From Madurella fahalii (lineage: Eukaryota; Ascomycota; Sordariomycetes; Sordariales), in NCBI GenBank assembly GCA_029876055.1, contig CM056875.1:9015001-9079000 (forward strand): a stretch of DNA of 64,000 nt, written 5' to 3'. A program made the translations under genes and the position numbers. Within the stretch, counting starts at the first letter, position 1. Each line of letters starts with the position of its first letter. Positions 34,337 to 46,494 of this stretch are shown here, in pieces. The notes beneath the pieces were generated by a model. It saw only the letters and a list, made by a program, of their open reading frames with translations, did no database searches and was not told where the DNA came from.

Positions 34337-37300
34337 CTAGAACAAATTTGCTAGGGCCTTCTTCTTGGCTCGTAACAAAGAAGTCAGCGCTACGCTTGAC
34401 CGCCTGTCCGTGTTATGCTTAGACTGCGAAGAGGCAGATCTCTTGGGGGATGTTTCGCGCGCAGCCTCTGACGGCGTGGCTCTGACCCCGCGGCGATCGC
34501 GTGATTTCTTAACCCAGCCCTGGCCGGCCGGCATGTCCGGTTCCTTGTACGTCTCATCGATGCTATCTTCGGCATAATTCTCTTCCACCTCGGGCTCCGG
34601 ACTGCTGGTCAGGAGCGACACGACCTGCGAACCCTCTGGGACGCGGAACGGTGATTCATTCGCACGCGCAGAGTTGGTTGCATTGGAGAGATCACGACGA
34701 GAGTTGCGAGACGATGGACTGGGAGAGGCACGCTCGGTCTTGATGTCCGGCGCAGGAACCTGCTTCAAACCCCTTCTCTGCGAGACCAACTTTTTGGGTG
34801 AAGGCTTCTCGATCGGCTTGTCAACGAGTTTCTGGGCGAGTTGGGACAGTTGATTCTGCTGGTCATCGTCGTCATCCTCAGAAGGGCCGTCCTCATTGTC
34901 AAGTCGTCGCATGGCTTCCTCATATACCAAATCAGGGCCAACATCCGGCTTCCTTGCTTTGACGGCGGACGTCACGGCGCCTTTCGTTGGCGATCGAGAT
35001 CCATTGGTTGAGGCGGATATCCAGACCTCGCTCAGGGACGGGAAGGATCCGTCAGACGACTCCGACGCTGACCGGCTGCGTGGCTTCAAGCCCTCCAGGC
35101 CCGTCAGTGTGTCCCCGTTGTCACTCTCACGCCGCAGTGCCGTGCTAGACATTCCACCCTTGCCTCCTACGCTATCATCGAGCCCGTCGAAAGAGCTATT
35201 GCACAACTCGGTGCTAAAGTCCGGATCGACTTGTCGTCCGCTGTGGATACTGCCTGTGTCGGAGGGTGGGAGATCCATCTTTGGGTACGAAACCCGACCA
35301 GCATCAACCGGCTCTTCAATGGCATCAGAAAAGCCGTTGAATGGTTCCAGCAATATCGGCTGCGAGTCGATGTTATTTGATGTTGCCTGAGAATCCGAGT
35401 CCAGGCTGGCCCGGCTGCCGTGGCTGGGAGATGGCGAGACTTCTGGTGCCGGGGCCGGCAGTTCGTGCGCCATTTCTTCAAGTTGCCGCGATGGGCTGCT
35501 CAGATCCAAGGATGAAGTCTTTGTGACCGACGGATCGACATCTTTGCGGAAGCCAGCATCATTTATGAGGAGGCTTATCTCGCGCCGTCGATCCTCCGAG
35601 ACTGAGATAACCCCATCGGACAGTGGATGGCTAGCCGGGAATGGACTTGACTTGTTGAGACTTGCCTCCGAGACGATGTTTTGCTGACGGTCAATGCCCA
35701 TGTGTTGCTGGTCGGCTCCGTGTCTTTCTGGTTTCACTTGCTCGATTTCTTGGACGGCGTAAGGGGCTCGGTCGTCGTTAAGGGTGCCGGACCCCTGTTG
35801 AGCCGAGGGTATGCTCTCCGCTGTCTGGGGAGGGGTTCGAAGGACTCGAGGTTCAATCATATCTGCAAACTCCAGCGTCCGATATCCTTCTTCAGCGGCT
35901 TCCTCGTCTTCGTCGTCCGCCCCAGGCAGCTCGAATTTGTCATAGACACGGTTGCCTTCGTCGTCATAGACTTTCTCATTCTGGTCGAGATTCCGATCTC
36001 TCTTGGCGAGACGAACCCTCAATGAACCGCCTTCTAGTACGTCGACCACGATCCCTGTGACGCTGGATACTTGGGGCTGCCAGCTTGTGGCCCTCGAAAG
36101 TAGCCACTGTTTCCATGTGAGTACCACCCCGGGGGCTGCATTGCCGGCCGCGAGAATCGGTAGAGTCGAAACGTCTGTTGGAAGTGGCGGCAGGTCCTCC
36201 TCGTCCACATTTTTACACGGTGCGTCGTTTATCCCTTTAGGGGGTTCCTGCGGTTCATCGTCGTAATTCAGGACTGTTTCGTCGTAACAAAATCCATCGT
36301 CCTCATAGCTAAACGAACCTTGACCATCGACATCGGCATCACATTGCAACGGGCCGCCATCAAACTTTCTCCTCTTGGTACTGGGCCTTGCCTCTTCGTC
36401 GAGAAACCCTGCCTGGTTGCGTTGTTTCCGTTTCGAACGCCCCCCGCGTTGGGTCTTGTTCTTGTAGAAGTGTTGTTGCTGCGGGTCCCAACGTTGAACA
36501 AATGGAAAAGGTGGCTCGCTGAGCTCTACGCCATCATGGCAACATTCGACCCCTCGGTACACGATCCTGTCTCGCCATGCCTCTGGCTCTTCGCTTCCTG
36601 CTGGTTCATCGTTTGATCGAGCACGCTGGTTGTCATTTGAGTCAACCAGACGATGATTGGCGAGTGGCTGGACGTTTCTCATAAGGTTTGAGCGGAGCCG
36701 CTCTTCATCACCCTTTGAGTTTGGGTTTTTGAGTCCTAGCGCACCGAAGAGGATGCGGCGACCAGCGTTTATATCGAGTTTTGACTTACGCTGCGAAGAG
36801 GCAGAGATCGAGTTTGTACCAGCCGGTTCACGTCTTGAGGGGGAAGATGAATGAGGGGTCGTGTTGTTTGCTGTAGGCCCTTGGGGTAGGATTTGGTTCC
36901 CATCCGGATCATTGCTTGTAGGATCCCCGCGGTTTCGTGAGAATCCCTCTTCTGGCATATCGAGGCTCCGGAGTAATGCCGCTTTCTTGGTGGCGATGGA
37001 CCTCTCAGCGTCTCGAGACTCGCTCCCCAACGGGATAATGGTTTGGTCCACAAATGTCGTCCACGATTCACCCGCGAGGGCAGCCTTCCGAGCTTTGAGA
37101 GCAGCTCTTCTCCGGGCATTTCTTCTCTGCGTGGTTGTCTTCCCTTGTCCCGGCGGTACTGGCCTTGTCGCGCTCGTTTGCGCCGAAAGCAATCCGGGGC
37201 TCGCAAACTCATACTCTAAATGCGCGGCGGATCTTTTCTGGGAGCGGGCCGATGCTGCCCGCGTCGTGGACACAGAGATGTCGGATGAATGCGTTGTTGT

Positions 37301-39122
37301 CGCCCCCTTTGTAGCTGGATGGGAACTAGGAGCATCACTGCCGTCGTCATCAGAGGATTCTTCATCGCTGGATGTGCCGCTATCTTCATTCTCGCTGGCG
37401 CTCGATGAACTACTAGTGTCGCCGCGAACCTCGCCAGAGCGAACTCCGCCGGAGTTGTCATTGTCGCTGTCACTGCTGCTGTCACTGTCGCTATCAATCA
37501 CATCTTCGCTGCTGACGCTGCTGCCATCACTGTCACTCGTTTCGTCGCTCCCAAGGTTACTCTCATCGTCACCGCTATGACTTCCCTCGTTGCTGTCGGA
37601 ATCGCTCTTGATGGAGGATTGGTCGGTGGTGGTGAGCTCTGCAGCAACCGGAACATTCAGTGTCCTTGAGGATGCAATCTCTGGGCCACTATCGCTGTCG
37701 CTGTCGCTGTCGCTGTCGCTGTCATTGTTGTTTCCACTCTCCCTTTCAATGTTACTTGCACAGACCCCCCCCGTCAAGGACGAGGATTGTCTAGAGTCCG
37801 GATCGCTTCGTAGTGCACGTTTGGAAGAGTTGATGCCAGCCCTTTCGACCAGCTCCCTGTGCCCACCGTCTTGGTTATTTTTGTGGCCCTCGTCGAACTT
37901 GGTATGGACAGGCTGCTTCACAGAATGCCCGGATTTGCGCAGTACTTCAGCCATCTGCGCCGCGGCGGTGCCCGCCAGGATCGACCCACTGGGGAAGCCA
38001 TGTTGATCGTAGTGTTTCACCATGGAGTTAACAGATTCTGATTCGCTGTCATCCACCTCGTCATCAGCCGCTGCTGTCGAGTCTCCGGGCTGCAGGGCGT
38101 CTAAAGAGGCAATCATCGTCCCAAGAGACTTGACCGGTTGGTATCCGTAATCAAACCGCAGCATATCGTATGCCTTGCCTAGCTTGTCGTTGTGAAGCAT
38201 CACTGCTTTCTCGCAAGCATCAACCGGTGCCGTTGGAAAAGTGGCTCTGAGCATCGTTATCCTGTCAAGCCGCGCCAGATCTAGTGCTTTCACCTGGGCT
38301 GACGCTTGACTCTCCTCGTCGGAAATCTCCACCGGAGAGTTATCTTGAAGCTGGTCGTTCTCGGCTTGGAGATCGCGAAGCTCATCGTCAAGCTCAGAGT
38401 TTGCGGGGTCGTCCGCGTCCGTGTCATCATTTTCGTCGACCTCCCCCTCTGTGTCCTCATCCACGAAGTCATCGTCTTCGTAATCTTCATCTCCCGCAAA
38501 GTCATCGTCACCTGCGTAGTCGGACTTTGAGTGTAGCCGGACCCGGTCATCTTGGTGCCCTTCATCATATCCGGTAAGGAGCAACTGAGGCTCCTCATCC
38601 TCGCTTTCTTCAGCTCCGTACGTGAGCCTCCGGCGCTTCAGGGGGGGGATGTCGATGGGCGGTCGGTCCCTCGGGGTCTTGAGGCGCGGGCGTCCGAAGG
38701 CTACCCCGTCGATAAGATGCTTGCCGTTGGTCGAGATTTGGTGCCTGCCGCTCAGTCGGCGCTTCTGCCGATCTTCGGTGACGAGTGGCCGGATGCTGTT
38801 GCGCACGCACGATGTTAGCGGATTGTGGCGTCAAATAGGCTCACGTTGGTCATACTCACAAAACCTCTTCGTCATCCTTCAAGATGCCAGACACTGGCTG
38901 AAAGTGCAAGCACTCAAATGCGTGGCCGTTAAAGTCACGGAGCTCGACGGTGTAATCCTCCAGACCCCAATCGTTGCTCTCGAGGGGTATTACTTCATTT
39001 ACTTGTTCCAAAAGACTGGCGATAGTTGGGCCGCCGTCAAGTTTGACAGCAAAGACAATCCGTACCTCGGGGAGCGCATGCCGCTGCACCACCAGCCGAA
39101 GGCGAAGACGGCTGTCTCTCAT
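34337..39122 (-). CDS. Large coilin-like nuclear protein
   Basis: A 1,573-residue protein from exons 39122-38860 and 38795-34337 (64 bp intron). The N-terminal about 95 residues read like a ubiquitin-like fold (RLRLRLVVQRH, TIASLLEQVNEVIPLESNDW, ILKDDEEVFIRPL), the layout of the coilin self-association domain. This is followed by RRLSGRHQIS and a basic stretch PPLKRRRL. A very long acidic/serine region contains a run of Ser-Asp repeats around residue 450. Near residues 975-1080 a globular segment (VLTWKQWLLSRATSWQ, SVTGIVVDVLEGGSLRVRLA) resembles the Tudor-like C-terminal domain of coilin. The remainder is disordered. Coilin organises Cajal bodies in animals and plants; the function in fungi is not known to me, and the assignment is by architecture. 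Confidence 0.72.
37683..37727. repeat. Hexanucleotide run encoding Ser-Asp repeats
   Basis: Six successive CGCTGT-type units (GACAGC on the coding strand) encode alternating Asp and Ser in the coilin-like protein. Such a run can change in length between strains by replication slippage. Confidence 0.7.
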
Positions 39123-39700
39123 CTTGCATCCCGGGCTGCTCGGCGGCGCGCCAAGTAAGAAAGAGCGTTCTCCCGTTATGTGCCACGGCAGAATTAGTGG
39201 CGCTGGTTACGAGTCGAGGTTCTGGTGCCGGAGTAGACGACCTCCTGGTACAAGGCGGAGAGGTCGCGCGACGTTCTGACGCGTGGGAACTTTTGGGGAG
39301 AATTCCGATAAGTGCAGCTGGCTATCTTATCGATAAAGTGCTGTGGGTAGGAGATTGGAGTCATTGGCTGCAACTGCGGTGTGTGTCGCAGTAAGCTTGG
39401 GCCACGGCTCTCTCGGTTCAGCCGTGCTGCCGGGTATGAGCAACGATCTGAATAAATCGGTTGCTGCTGCCAGGCCGGTTTACTCCAATCTTTGTTGACC
39501 CGACTTCTCGAAGTATGGGTAATTGATGTATAACCCGATCAGCAGGTTGATTAGCCGCCAATACGGCGGAGGCTCGCTCGCCCAAGCCGTCCGAGGTACT
39601 AGGTACGGTACCCAAAAACTCCCCCCCTGGATCTATAAGTAAGGTATCTATGGCAAATACGAAGTAATTACAGCTCTGCAAAAACCCGTGCTGTGACTTT
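39123..39700. other. Intergenic between two minus-strand genes
   Basis: About 0.58 kb that should contain the promoter of the coilin-like gene and the 3' end of the GTP cyclohydrolase transcript. No distinctive motif is seen. Confidence 0.4.
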
Positions 39701-40949
39701 TCAACGTGGCAATCCTCCCAAATCTAGCATGTGACCCATCTTCTCGATCTGCGTCGGGTTCCGAGTCAGCTTCATACTTCGTTGTGCCAAAGCACAGAAC
39801 ACTTACCTTTGTCTTTAAGTAACCCTCAACCTCGGGCGCCCTAAAGCCTCCCTTGCCCTTCCACGATAGTGGCACCATGGCGACGCGTTCCTTGACGACA
39901 ACTTCGCGGTTCGGGCCCTCGACGGCGCGAATCTTGTCTGGATTGTTGGTCAAAAGCCGTATTTCCTTCTGGCCGAGGTCCAGCAACATGGCCGTGGCTA
40001 GACCGTAGCTGCGTGCATCGGCAGGGTGACGTAGCAAGAGATTCGCCTCGACCGTGTCGGAGCCCAAGTCCTGAAGGTTGTACGCCTTGAGCTTCTCCCC
40101 CAGCCCGATGCCGCGGCCCTCCTGCCTTAAGTATATGATGATCCCCCCGGCTTTGTTGCCGGGTAGCGACATCAGCCTTGCCGCCTCGTCCAGCTGTTCT
40201 CCGCAGTCGCACCGCGCCGACCAGACAGTCTCCCCCGTATAGCACTCGCTATGTATTCGGACAAGCGGCGTCAACCGCAATTGTTCCCCCCTTGCCTCGG
40301 CTTCAGACGCGCCACCTTCGCCATCCTGCGCGGGCACCGATAATCCGCTAGTCGTTCTTCCCGGGTATAGACGGCCAGTGTATGCGCCTCTGACGAGGCG
40401 ATCCATCTCGGTTTCGCCTTCTCTAACGGCATCCAAGGACCTGCTCCGAATGTTCCCGCCGAAAACAATGGCCAGGTGCTCCTTGTTATCTACGTTATTT
40501 GTGTATAGGTGCAGAAACATCTCGGCCCCCGTGGTTGTGGGTATCCTGGCACGCACTATGCATTCGACCTCGGGGAGTTTGTGGAGCAGTTGTGGTTGTT
40601 TGGTGCCGCAACCGCCCGTTGGTATCGAGCTGTCGACGGGGACGCCGCGCGGTTCCTCCGGAGCAGCGGCGCCCGCATTGTTCGGTGTTGCCGTCCCGGG
40701 AGTAGACGGAGGCGTAAATGCCGGCGAGAGGAGAGAAGATGGCGGGGGTTGCGGGGATGGCCGGGCGGGCAAACGTTGTGATCGGTCATCTTCGGCGCTG
40801 GGGGCGGGGTTGCTAGCGGAAACGGAGAAGTCGGCTTCTTCGACATCTCTATCATTCTCCGTTGTCTCGCGGGCATTCGGGGGGGGCGAGTAGAAAGAGG
40901 GTAGCCGCGCCACGTCGCCCTGTGATTGTCCCGAGCTGGAGACAGGCAT
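39701..40949 (-). CDS. RIB1: GTP cyclohydrolase II (riboflavin biosynthesis)
   Basis: Converts GTP to 2,5-diamino-6-ribosylamino-pyrimidinone phosphate, formate and diphosphate, the first step of riboflavin synthesis. Exons 40949-39807 and 39739-39701 give 393 residues. The zinc site is HSECYTGETVWSARCDCGEQL-like, with cysteines spaced C-x10-C-x-C. IIYLRQEGRGIGLGEKLKAY is the GTP-binding/catalytic loop, and LLTNNPDKI follows. A Pro/Ser-rich N-terminal extension of roughly 110 residues precedes the enzyme domain. The last intron (67 bp) swaps a read-through tail for the short end KTKMGHMLDLGGLPR, where MGHML is the normal fungal ending. No ATG exists upstream in frame, so I start at 40949. Confidence 0.93.
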
Positions 40950-42161
40950 AGCGCAAGAAGGAACGTCCTGTGACTTGATGAGCCGGTGCAATCAGGGGTT
41001 CGGCCCGAGGCAACAGGTCCGGGGTGCGCGCGCAAGGGGGGTCAGTTCCTGCAGCAGACTGAACGATGGACGCATTCGGTTCAAGCGAAAAATCTCGAGA
41101 GAGATTCTGAGTGCTCCGCCAGTTTCTAAGTCACTGTTGAGCGGGCCGACGGGCAGGTTGCGACGGTTGGCCTGCAGGACATTAGTCATGGCTCCGATTC
41201 CCGTTGCGATCCGTGCCAGTTCCCGGTCTCGTTCAGGTTGTTCTGGGTCTACCCACCCTGCCCCGCACTATCACCTTCAACTCCCGCGAGGGCCCGAGGA
41301 CCGAATCGGACCTTAGCCCACATCCCTGCCACTCAGCTATTCCTATCAACGGATGGACTGGACTGTGCAATAACTGTGAGGGCTCGCTAGGTAGGCGGCA
41401 ATGCTCGCCACAAGCAAGTCCCCTTAAAATACAAACGCGTCGCATTTTCAATCGTATTGAAACTCCACATGCGCGTACAGCGACAATCAATCTACCGACG
41501 AAATGGCCGGTGCGGAAGTCACTCCCGCAAAGCGACTACCTTATCCCATGATGTCATAATATGAATAGCGGAAGCAAAGAGCCTGGCACTGCACCTACCT
41601 TATGTATCAAACCTCGTTAGACAAGCATTGAACGTAGGGAGGATCCCAACAATCGCTCAGCTTGCGTTTTACAATATTTTTCTCTCCAGTGTATCGTCTT
41701 GCTCTCAACAACTGCGGGACATCGTCTCTAGTCCGGAGTATTTCTTGTTTGCCCCTTTGGGACGTGTGGGTTGCGGATCTTCGGAGAGGAAACCCGGAGC
41801 AGCATTTCTGGCCTTGGCCTTGGCCTACCAGCGTACGGTATCGTTCCGGGTGGGTCGTATCCGTTGGGCTGTTCATGGGCACCGGGACGCAATCTCGCTC
41901 CAAGCTGGCCGCGCCCCAGTGATGGTGCCATTTTGTTTCCGGAGGCAGAAGTTGCCCGGGCATATCCTCCAGGGAAACGGGGTTTGTGGTGCCGGCCATC
42001 CAGGTATAAGATGGCAGGCGACGTACACGGTCATGCTGATGAAGATCACCGGTCTCTCGTGTCGCTTCCAGCTAAGCCGCCGGACGCCGGATATCCCTCG
42101 GTACCTATTCTCCCTCGTTTAGACTCCATCGGACCACCGCGGTACGGTCAAGCAGTCCAGT
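40950..42161. promoter_or_regulatory. Divergent interval between RIB1 and the GH6 cellulase
   Basis: The 1.2 kb lies between outward-facing genes and must hold the promoter of the cellulase, a gene class normally under carbon-catabolite and cellulose control. I do not assign specific binding sites. Overlapping frames at 41600-42120 lack domains. Confidence 0.4.
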
Positions 42162-43382
42162 ATGCGACCTTCATTCTTGCTCGCGGCCCTCTCGACCGGA
42201 GGGCTCGTATCTGCGCTGCCCAGCGGGAAGCAGCCGCCCAAGGGCGACGTGAACCCCTTCCTCGGCAAGACTCAGTTTGCAAACCCGAAATGGGCCGACA
42301 AATTAGGCCAGACGATGCGGTCGTTCCTTGCGAAGGGTGATATTGTCAACGCCATGAAGGTGCAAAAAGTCCGGCGAATTAGCACCTTCGTCTGGGCGTC
42401 GAAGCGAGCCGATCTCTCCAACATTGACGACGCCATTGCGTCTGCCCGCGCTGCGCAGAGGCGGACCGGCAAGAAGCAGATCGTCGGCCTGGTGCTCTAC
42501 AATCTTCCGGACCGAGACTGCAGCGCTGGTGAGAGTGCCGGCGAACTTCACAGCGACGAGGACGGCCTCGAGATATATAAGCGCGAGTTCATCAAGCCAT
42601 ACGCCGATAAGGTGGCTGCCGCGAAGGACCTCACCTTCGCCATTGTGCTTGAGCCCGATTCGCTGGCCAACTTGGTCACCAACACAGGCATCGAGCTCTG
42701 CGCCAAGGCCGCGCCCGTGTATCGCGAGGGCATCGCACATGCCATTGCGAACCTACAACACGATCATGTGCACTTGTACATTGATGCTGCTCACGGCGGC
42801 TGGCTTGGCTGGGATCAGAACCTGCCGTTGGCCGCCAAGGAGTTTGCTGAGGTGGTGAAACTGGCCGGCGAGGGCAAGAAGATTCGCGGTTTTGTCACCA
42901 ACGTGTCAAATTACAATCCATTCAACGCTGCTGTGCGCGAGAACTACACTGAGTGGAGCAATTCCTGGGATGAATCTCACTACGCATTGTCGTTAGCCCC
43001 CCACCTCGAGGCTGAGGGTCTTCCAGCACACTTTATCGTCGATCAAGGTCGCGTCCACCTCCCCGGTGCCCGTGAAGAATGGTGAGTTGGCGCACTTCCT
43101 GGCCGTTGCGTCTAACAAGCCACGCGGATATAGCGCTTTTTTACTGTACGGCTGCTGACCATTATCAGGGGCGAGTGGTGCAATGTGGAGCCCGCTGGAT
43201 TTGGTCCGGCGCCTACCACCAAGACAAACAACACCGTTGTCGACGCCATCGTTTGGGTGAAGCCCGGAGGCGAGAGTGATGGCGAATGCGGCATGGAAGG
43301 AGCCACTAGAGCCGGAGAGTGGTTTGACGAATATGCTCAGATGCTCGTTAAGAACGCACATGCCTCTGTTTTCAAGTGGTAG
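42162..43382 (+). CDS. Secreted GH6 cellulase, catalytic domain only
   Basis: Glycoside hydrolase family 6 cuts beta-1,4-glucan with inversion and is secreted to degrade cellulose. Exons 42162-43081 and 43169-43382 (87 bp intron) give 377 residues. A signal peptide (MRPSFLLAALSTGGLVSALP) is followed almost at once by the catalytic domain (NPFLGKTQFANPKWADKL), with no CBM1 or linker. Key segments are VLYNLPDRDCSAGESAG, carrying the Asp that assists catalysis, and AIVLEPDSLANLVTN, with the acid Asp. Next come LYIDAAHGGWLGWDQN, ESHYALSLAPHLE and WVKPGGESDGECG, with the putative base Asp. All catalytic positions are intact. The length and missing binding module suit the Cel6 endoglucanase-like or short cellobiohydrolase subgroup; which one cannot be decided without loop alignment. 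Confidence 0.95.
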
Positions 43383-44080
43383 TGACCTTGAAGTACGAGT
43401 TGAGACGTAGTATGTAGAGCTTGTATTTGTAATAGCTATAAGATCTTCTATAGATTATTATAGAGTTGTTTTGCGTCAACGCAAGGTGTTGTGTTAGAGG
43501 AGACATTTTTCCCTATTACATTATTACCTTATTCTGTTAAATAACCACACATATATAGAACGCTGAGCCTCAGCCGCCTAATGGACTCCCAGGACTTGTG
43601 AACACGAGGGTCTTGCTTGCGAACGGGTAGAGCAATGATGGCACATACTGAACATCGGTTAAAAATACTGCAGTTTGGTAGATATAGGCGGCTAGGTAAT
43701 TAGTCTTAGAATCGAGGACAGATAGCAAATATCCCTGGCGGCAAATTTGTCGGGAGTTGGCACTCAGATCTGTGTTGGCTAACTATTTATCCACGGAGAA
43801 GTTAGTAACCTTCTTTGACTTGCACACAAACTAAGCAATTTTATCTATCCTGAATGTGTACTAGGTACTTGGATGACACGGCTGTGTTCGTATACATGCT
43901 TACCTTCGGGTATCCTCATCTTCAAACCTCCGCCTTGGGAAAAAATTGGAAGAGCAATGAAGAGTATCACATACCAGATGCTTATATTCGACATCGTCAG
44001 CCTCGTTTTACTAAGTACTGCTGATCAAGATTTTCCTCCCACTCATCGTTCTCCTAATACCGATCCCCGAAGTGGCCACA
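43383..44080. other. Intergenic, start of the accessory region
   Basis: About 0.7 kb with a higher AT content from about 43400 to 43900. No gene or clear element boundary is seen. Confidence 0.4.
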
Positions 44081-45741
44081 ATGATTGCCCCACTATATCT
44101 GTTGTTACAAGTTGCGGCTCCTCTCGTTTTAGCTCTCTCCGAGGGCGCATCCGACCCGGCCACGCGTTCTCTGCCTGTCCACCAAGGATGTGACCTCCTC
44201 AAGCAAGACTTCCCGAATAAGGTCTTCTACGCCGGGGAGGCGGTCTACGAGTGGGAGAAGCAGGCCTTCTGGTCCAACACGCAGATACTCAGTCCGAGCT
44301 GCATCTTCCGGCCTTGAAAGCGCAGGTGATGTCTCTAGCGCAATTTTGGCGAGCCGTATCACGGAGTCCACGTTCGCTGTCAGAGGTGGTGCGTATATGG
44401 CGATCAAGGTACGGAGGCATGCCCACATGTCAATAGATGTGGTCTAGAGAGTCTGAGAATATGTGCTTAGATACTAACATTGCCAGGGGGCCAATAACAT
44501 TAACGGCGGGATTCTATTTGTAGCGTCTAATCTGACGATACTGGAGCTCTCGGGAGATAGAAAGTCGGTTGATGTTGGCCCAGGGCACACCTGGGGCGGC
44601 GTCTACTCGTACCTCGAGCAGCTCGATCTCGCTGTTGCTGGGGGACGGCTTGCCCCAGTCGGTGTGCCTGGCTTTCTTCTTGGCGGTGGAATCAGCTTTT
44701 ACGGCAACCAGCATGGCTGGTCGGCGGACAATGTCCTAGAGTACGAGGTGGTCCTCTTTGATGGCCGGGTCGTCACAGCATCGGCAACCTCGCAGCCGGA
44801 TTTGTTCTGGGGCTTGAAAGGAGGCAGCTCCAATTTCGGAATTGTGACTAGGTTCAAGCTACCAACTTTTGCGTCAAAGAAAGTGTGGCTTGGAAGTTAT
44901 AGTGTTGGTCCAGACCACATCCAGGACTCCCTTGCTGTAAGTGATCCTCCAGTCCTGGCGTTGAACTAAGAGAGATCCCTGTGCAAGGTGTTCAGGTGCA
45001 GAGGCTAACACACACCGGGAGGCTGTCGCGAACTTCTCCGCCTTCAACGCTGATCCTCTCTCACACGTCGTTCCAATGGTTGTCCCTCTCAACGCACGCA
45101 GCGCCACCGGTACTGCCGTTATCTTCTACGATAGCGATACTGTTTCAAAGCCCACTTGCTTAGAACCATTTCTCTCTATTCCTGCAACATCCACCACCCT
45201 TGGATTCAGGACGATGGCTGAGCTCGCTGTTGAGGTTGGAGGCTTGGTCGTTGATGGCATCAACGATGTATTCGTTGCTGGCTCTACCGTCGGCAAAGAC
45301 TATGAGACCCTGCACTCTGGCGTCAAGATCACCCATGATGTCTTTTTCAGCAAGCTGCCAGAGCTTTATGCCACTGTTCCGGCTGAGGACTTTGCATTGA
45401 TCTCTCTAAATTGGCAGCCGATTGGTGCGTTGTGGCAGGCTGGATCCACTACCAACAACCCTGTCGGGAACGCACTCGGCCTCGACGTGGAAGGGAAAGG
45501 CACTTACCTTGCGTGGGCTGAGGTTGTCGAGTGGAAGTCGTCCGAATATAACGACGCCGTTGACTCTTGGATTCAGAACACTACGCGGGCTATCAACGAC
45601 GCTACAAAGTTGGCCGGCATCTACGACGCTTTTACTGAATTGATTGTCCTATCTAAGGCGCAATGGCCAGGACGGCCCTACTTATGGTGCGAAAGAAAAA
45701 TGGGCCCACGGCAAGTTCCAGCCCCCGGGGCACCATCCTAG
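44081..45741 (+). pseudogene. FAD-linked oxidase (BBE/6-hydroxynicotine oxidase type), degraded
   Basis: Secreted flavoprotein oxidases of this family oxidise sugars or secondary metabolites. Exon-like blocks are 44081-44408, 44487-44936 and 45022-45741, with proper GT/AG introns of 78 and 85 bp. The signal peptide (MIAPLYLLLQVAAPLVLA) and FAD-domain hallmarks (VGPGHTWGGVYSYLE, LAPVGVPGFLLGGGISFYG, LFWGLKGGSSNFGIVTRF) are clear. Three lesions show it is broken. A one-base excess near 44318 shifts the frame after CIFRP. The segment that normally carries the flavin-binding His reads RGGAYMAIK, with Tyr at 44394-44396. A second frame change near 45645 destroys the last 40-50 residues. A reverse-transcriptase relic follows directly. 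A sequencing error could explain one shift but not all. Confidence 0.8.
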
Positions 45742-45843
45742 CAACTGTGTCCCTGTGATCAGAGGGACCCTGCCCTCTGGGGACTGTTTTCCCCAACTCA
45801 GTAGTTGTGTAATTGAGGATGGTTGTGGTGAGGTGGTGAAAAA

Positions 45844-45886
45844 GTGGTCACTCGCTTGTTCTAGTCACTCGCTTATCATGTACGTT
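45844..45886. repeat. Fot1-like terminal repeat fragment
   Basis: Two copies of GTCACTCGCTT occur 19 bases apart, ending in CTCGCTTAT. Read on the minus strand this resembles the ATAAGCGAGTGGCCC end of the Fot1 element at 22.7 kb. It may be one end of another, related element whose rest is gone. Confidence 0.35.
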
Positions 45887-45889
45887 ATC

Positions 45890-46420
45890 TAAGATTTTTC
45901 CTAGATCCATCAACCGACCTCTTCAATATCTAAAATCGAGATCTATCCTAACCTTATGAGCTAAAGTTCGAAATTAATAAAGATGTTACTCTCGAGAATA
46001 TTAGATAAGTTCTATTTAGAACCTCGTTTTAGAAGGCCCAGAGTAATTATTACCTATCTACAGACTTATTAAAGGCCAGTAGATAGCCGTTTCACAGGAT
46101 CTTAGTATTTCTAACCTAGAGGTACTTTGAGCCAGAGTAGTTCTTTAGAAGGTTTAAAGAAGCTACTATTATAGTGCTTCCAAAGGCTGGAAAGAAGCTA
46201 GCTGACTACTATACCCCTAGGAGTTACAGACCAATCTCCTTACTACCCACCGTCGGGAAGGTGATCGAGGGAGTGATTACAAGGAGAGCTACTGAGGCAG
46301 CTAAGGCCTTTAGCCTACTTCCCGACAAACAAATGGGAAATCCGGAAAATAGGTCTACAGAACTGGCCATTCAGGGAGTAAGCTGAAATTGAGCCAGGGT
46401 TCTGGAGGACCGTAAAAGCA
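45890..46420 (+). pseudogene. Tad-like (non-LTR) retrotransposon reverse-transcriptase fragment
   Basis: AT-rich DNA containing a short reading frame with ATIIVLPKAGKK, then YTPRSYRPISLLPTVGKVIE and LLPDKQMG. These match the fingers/palm entry of LINE reverse transcriptases (normally VxRKPGK, YRPISLL, QxGF/G with RSTEL). A stop stands where a Trp is expected upstream, and the catalytic YADD part is missing. Only a small RIP-degraded piece remains. Confidence 0.7.
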
Positions 46421-46494
46421 GCTATCTATCATGATTAAGAAGTTACTTGAGTTTTGTTTCATGATACTATTACCAACATCCACCAAAAATACAA

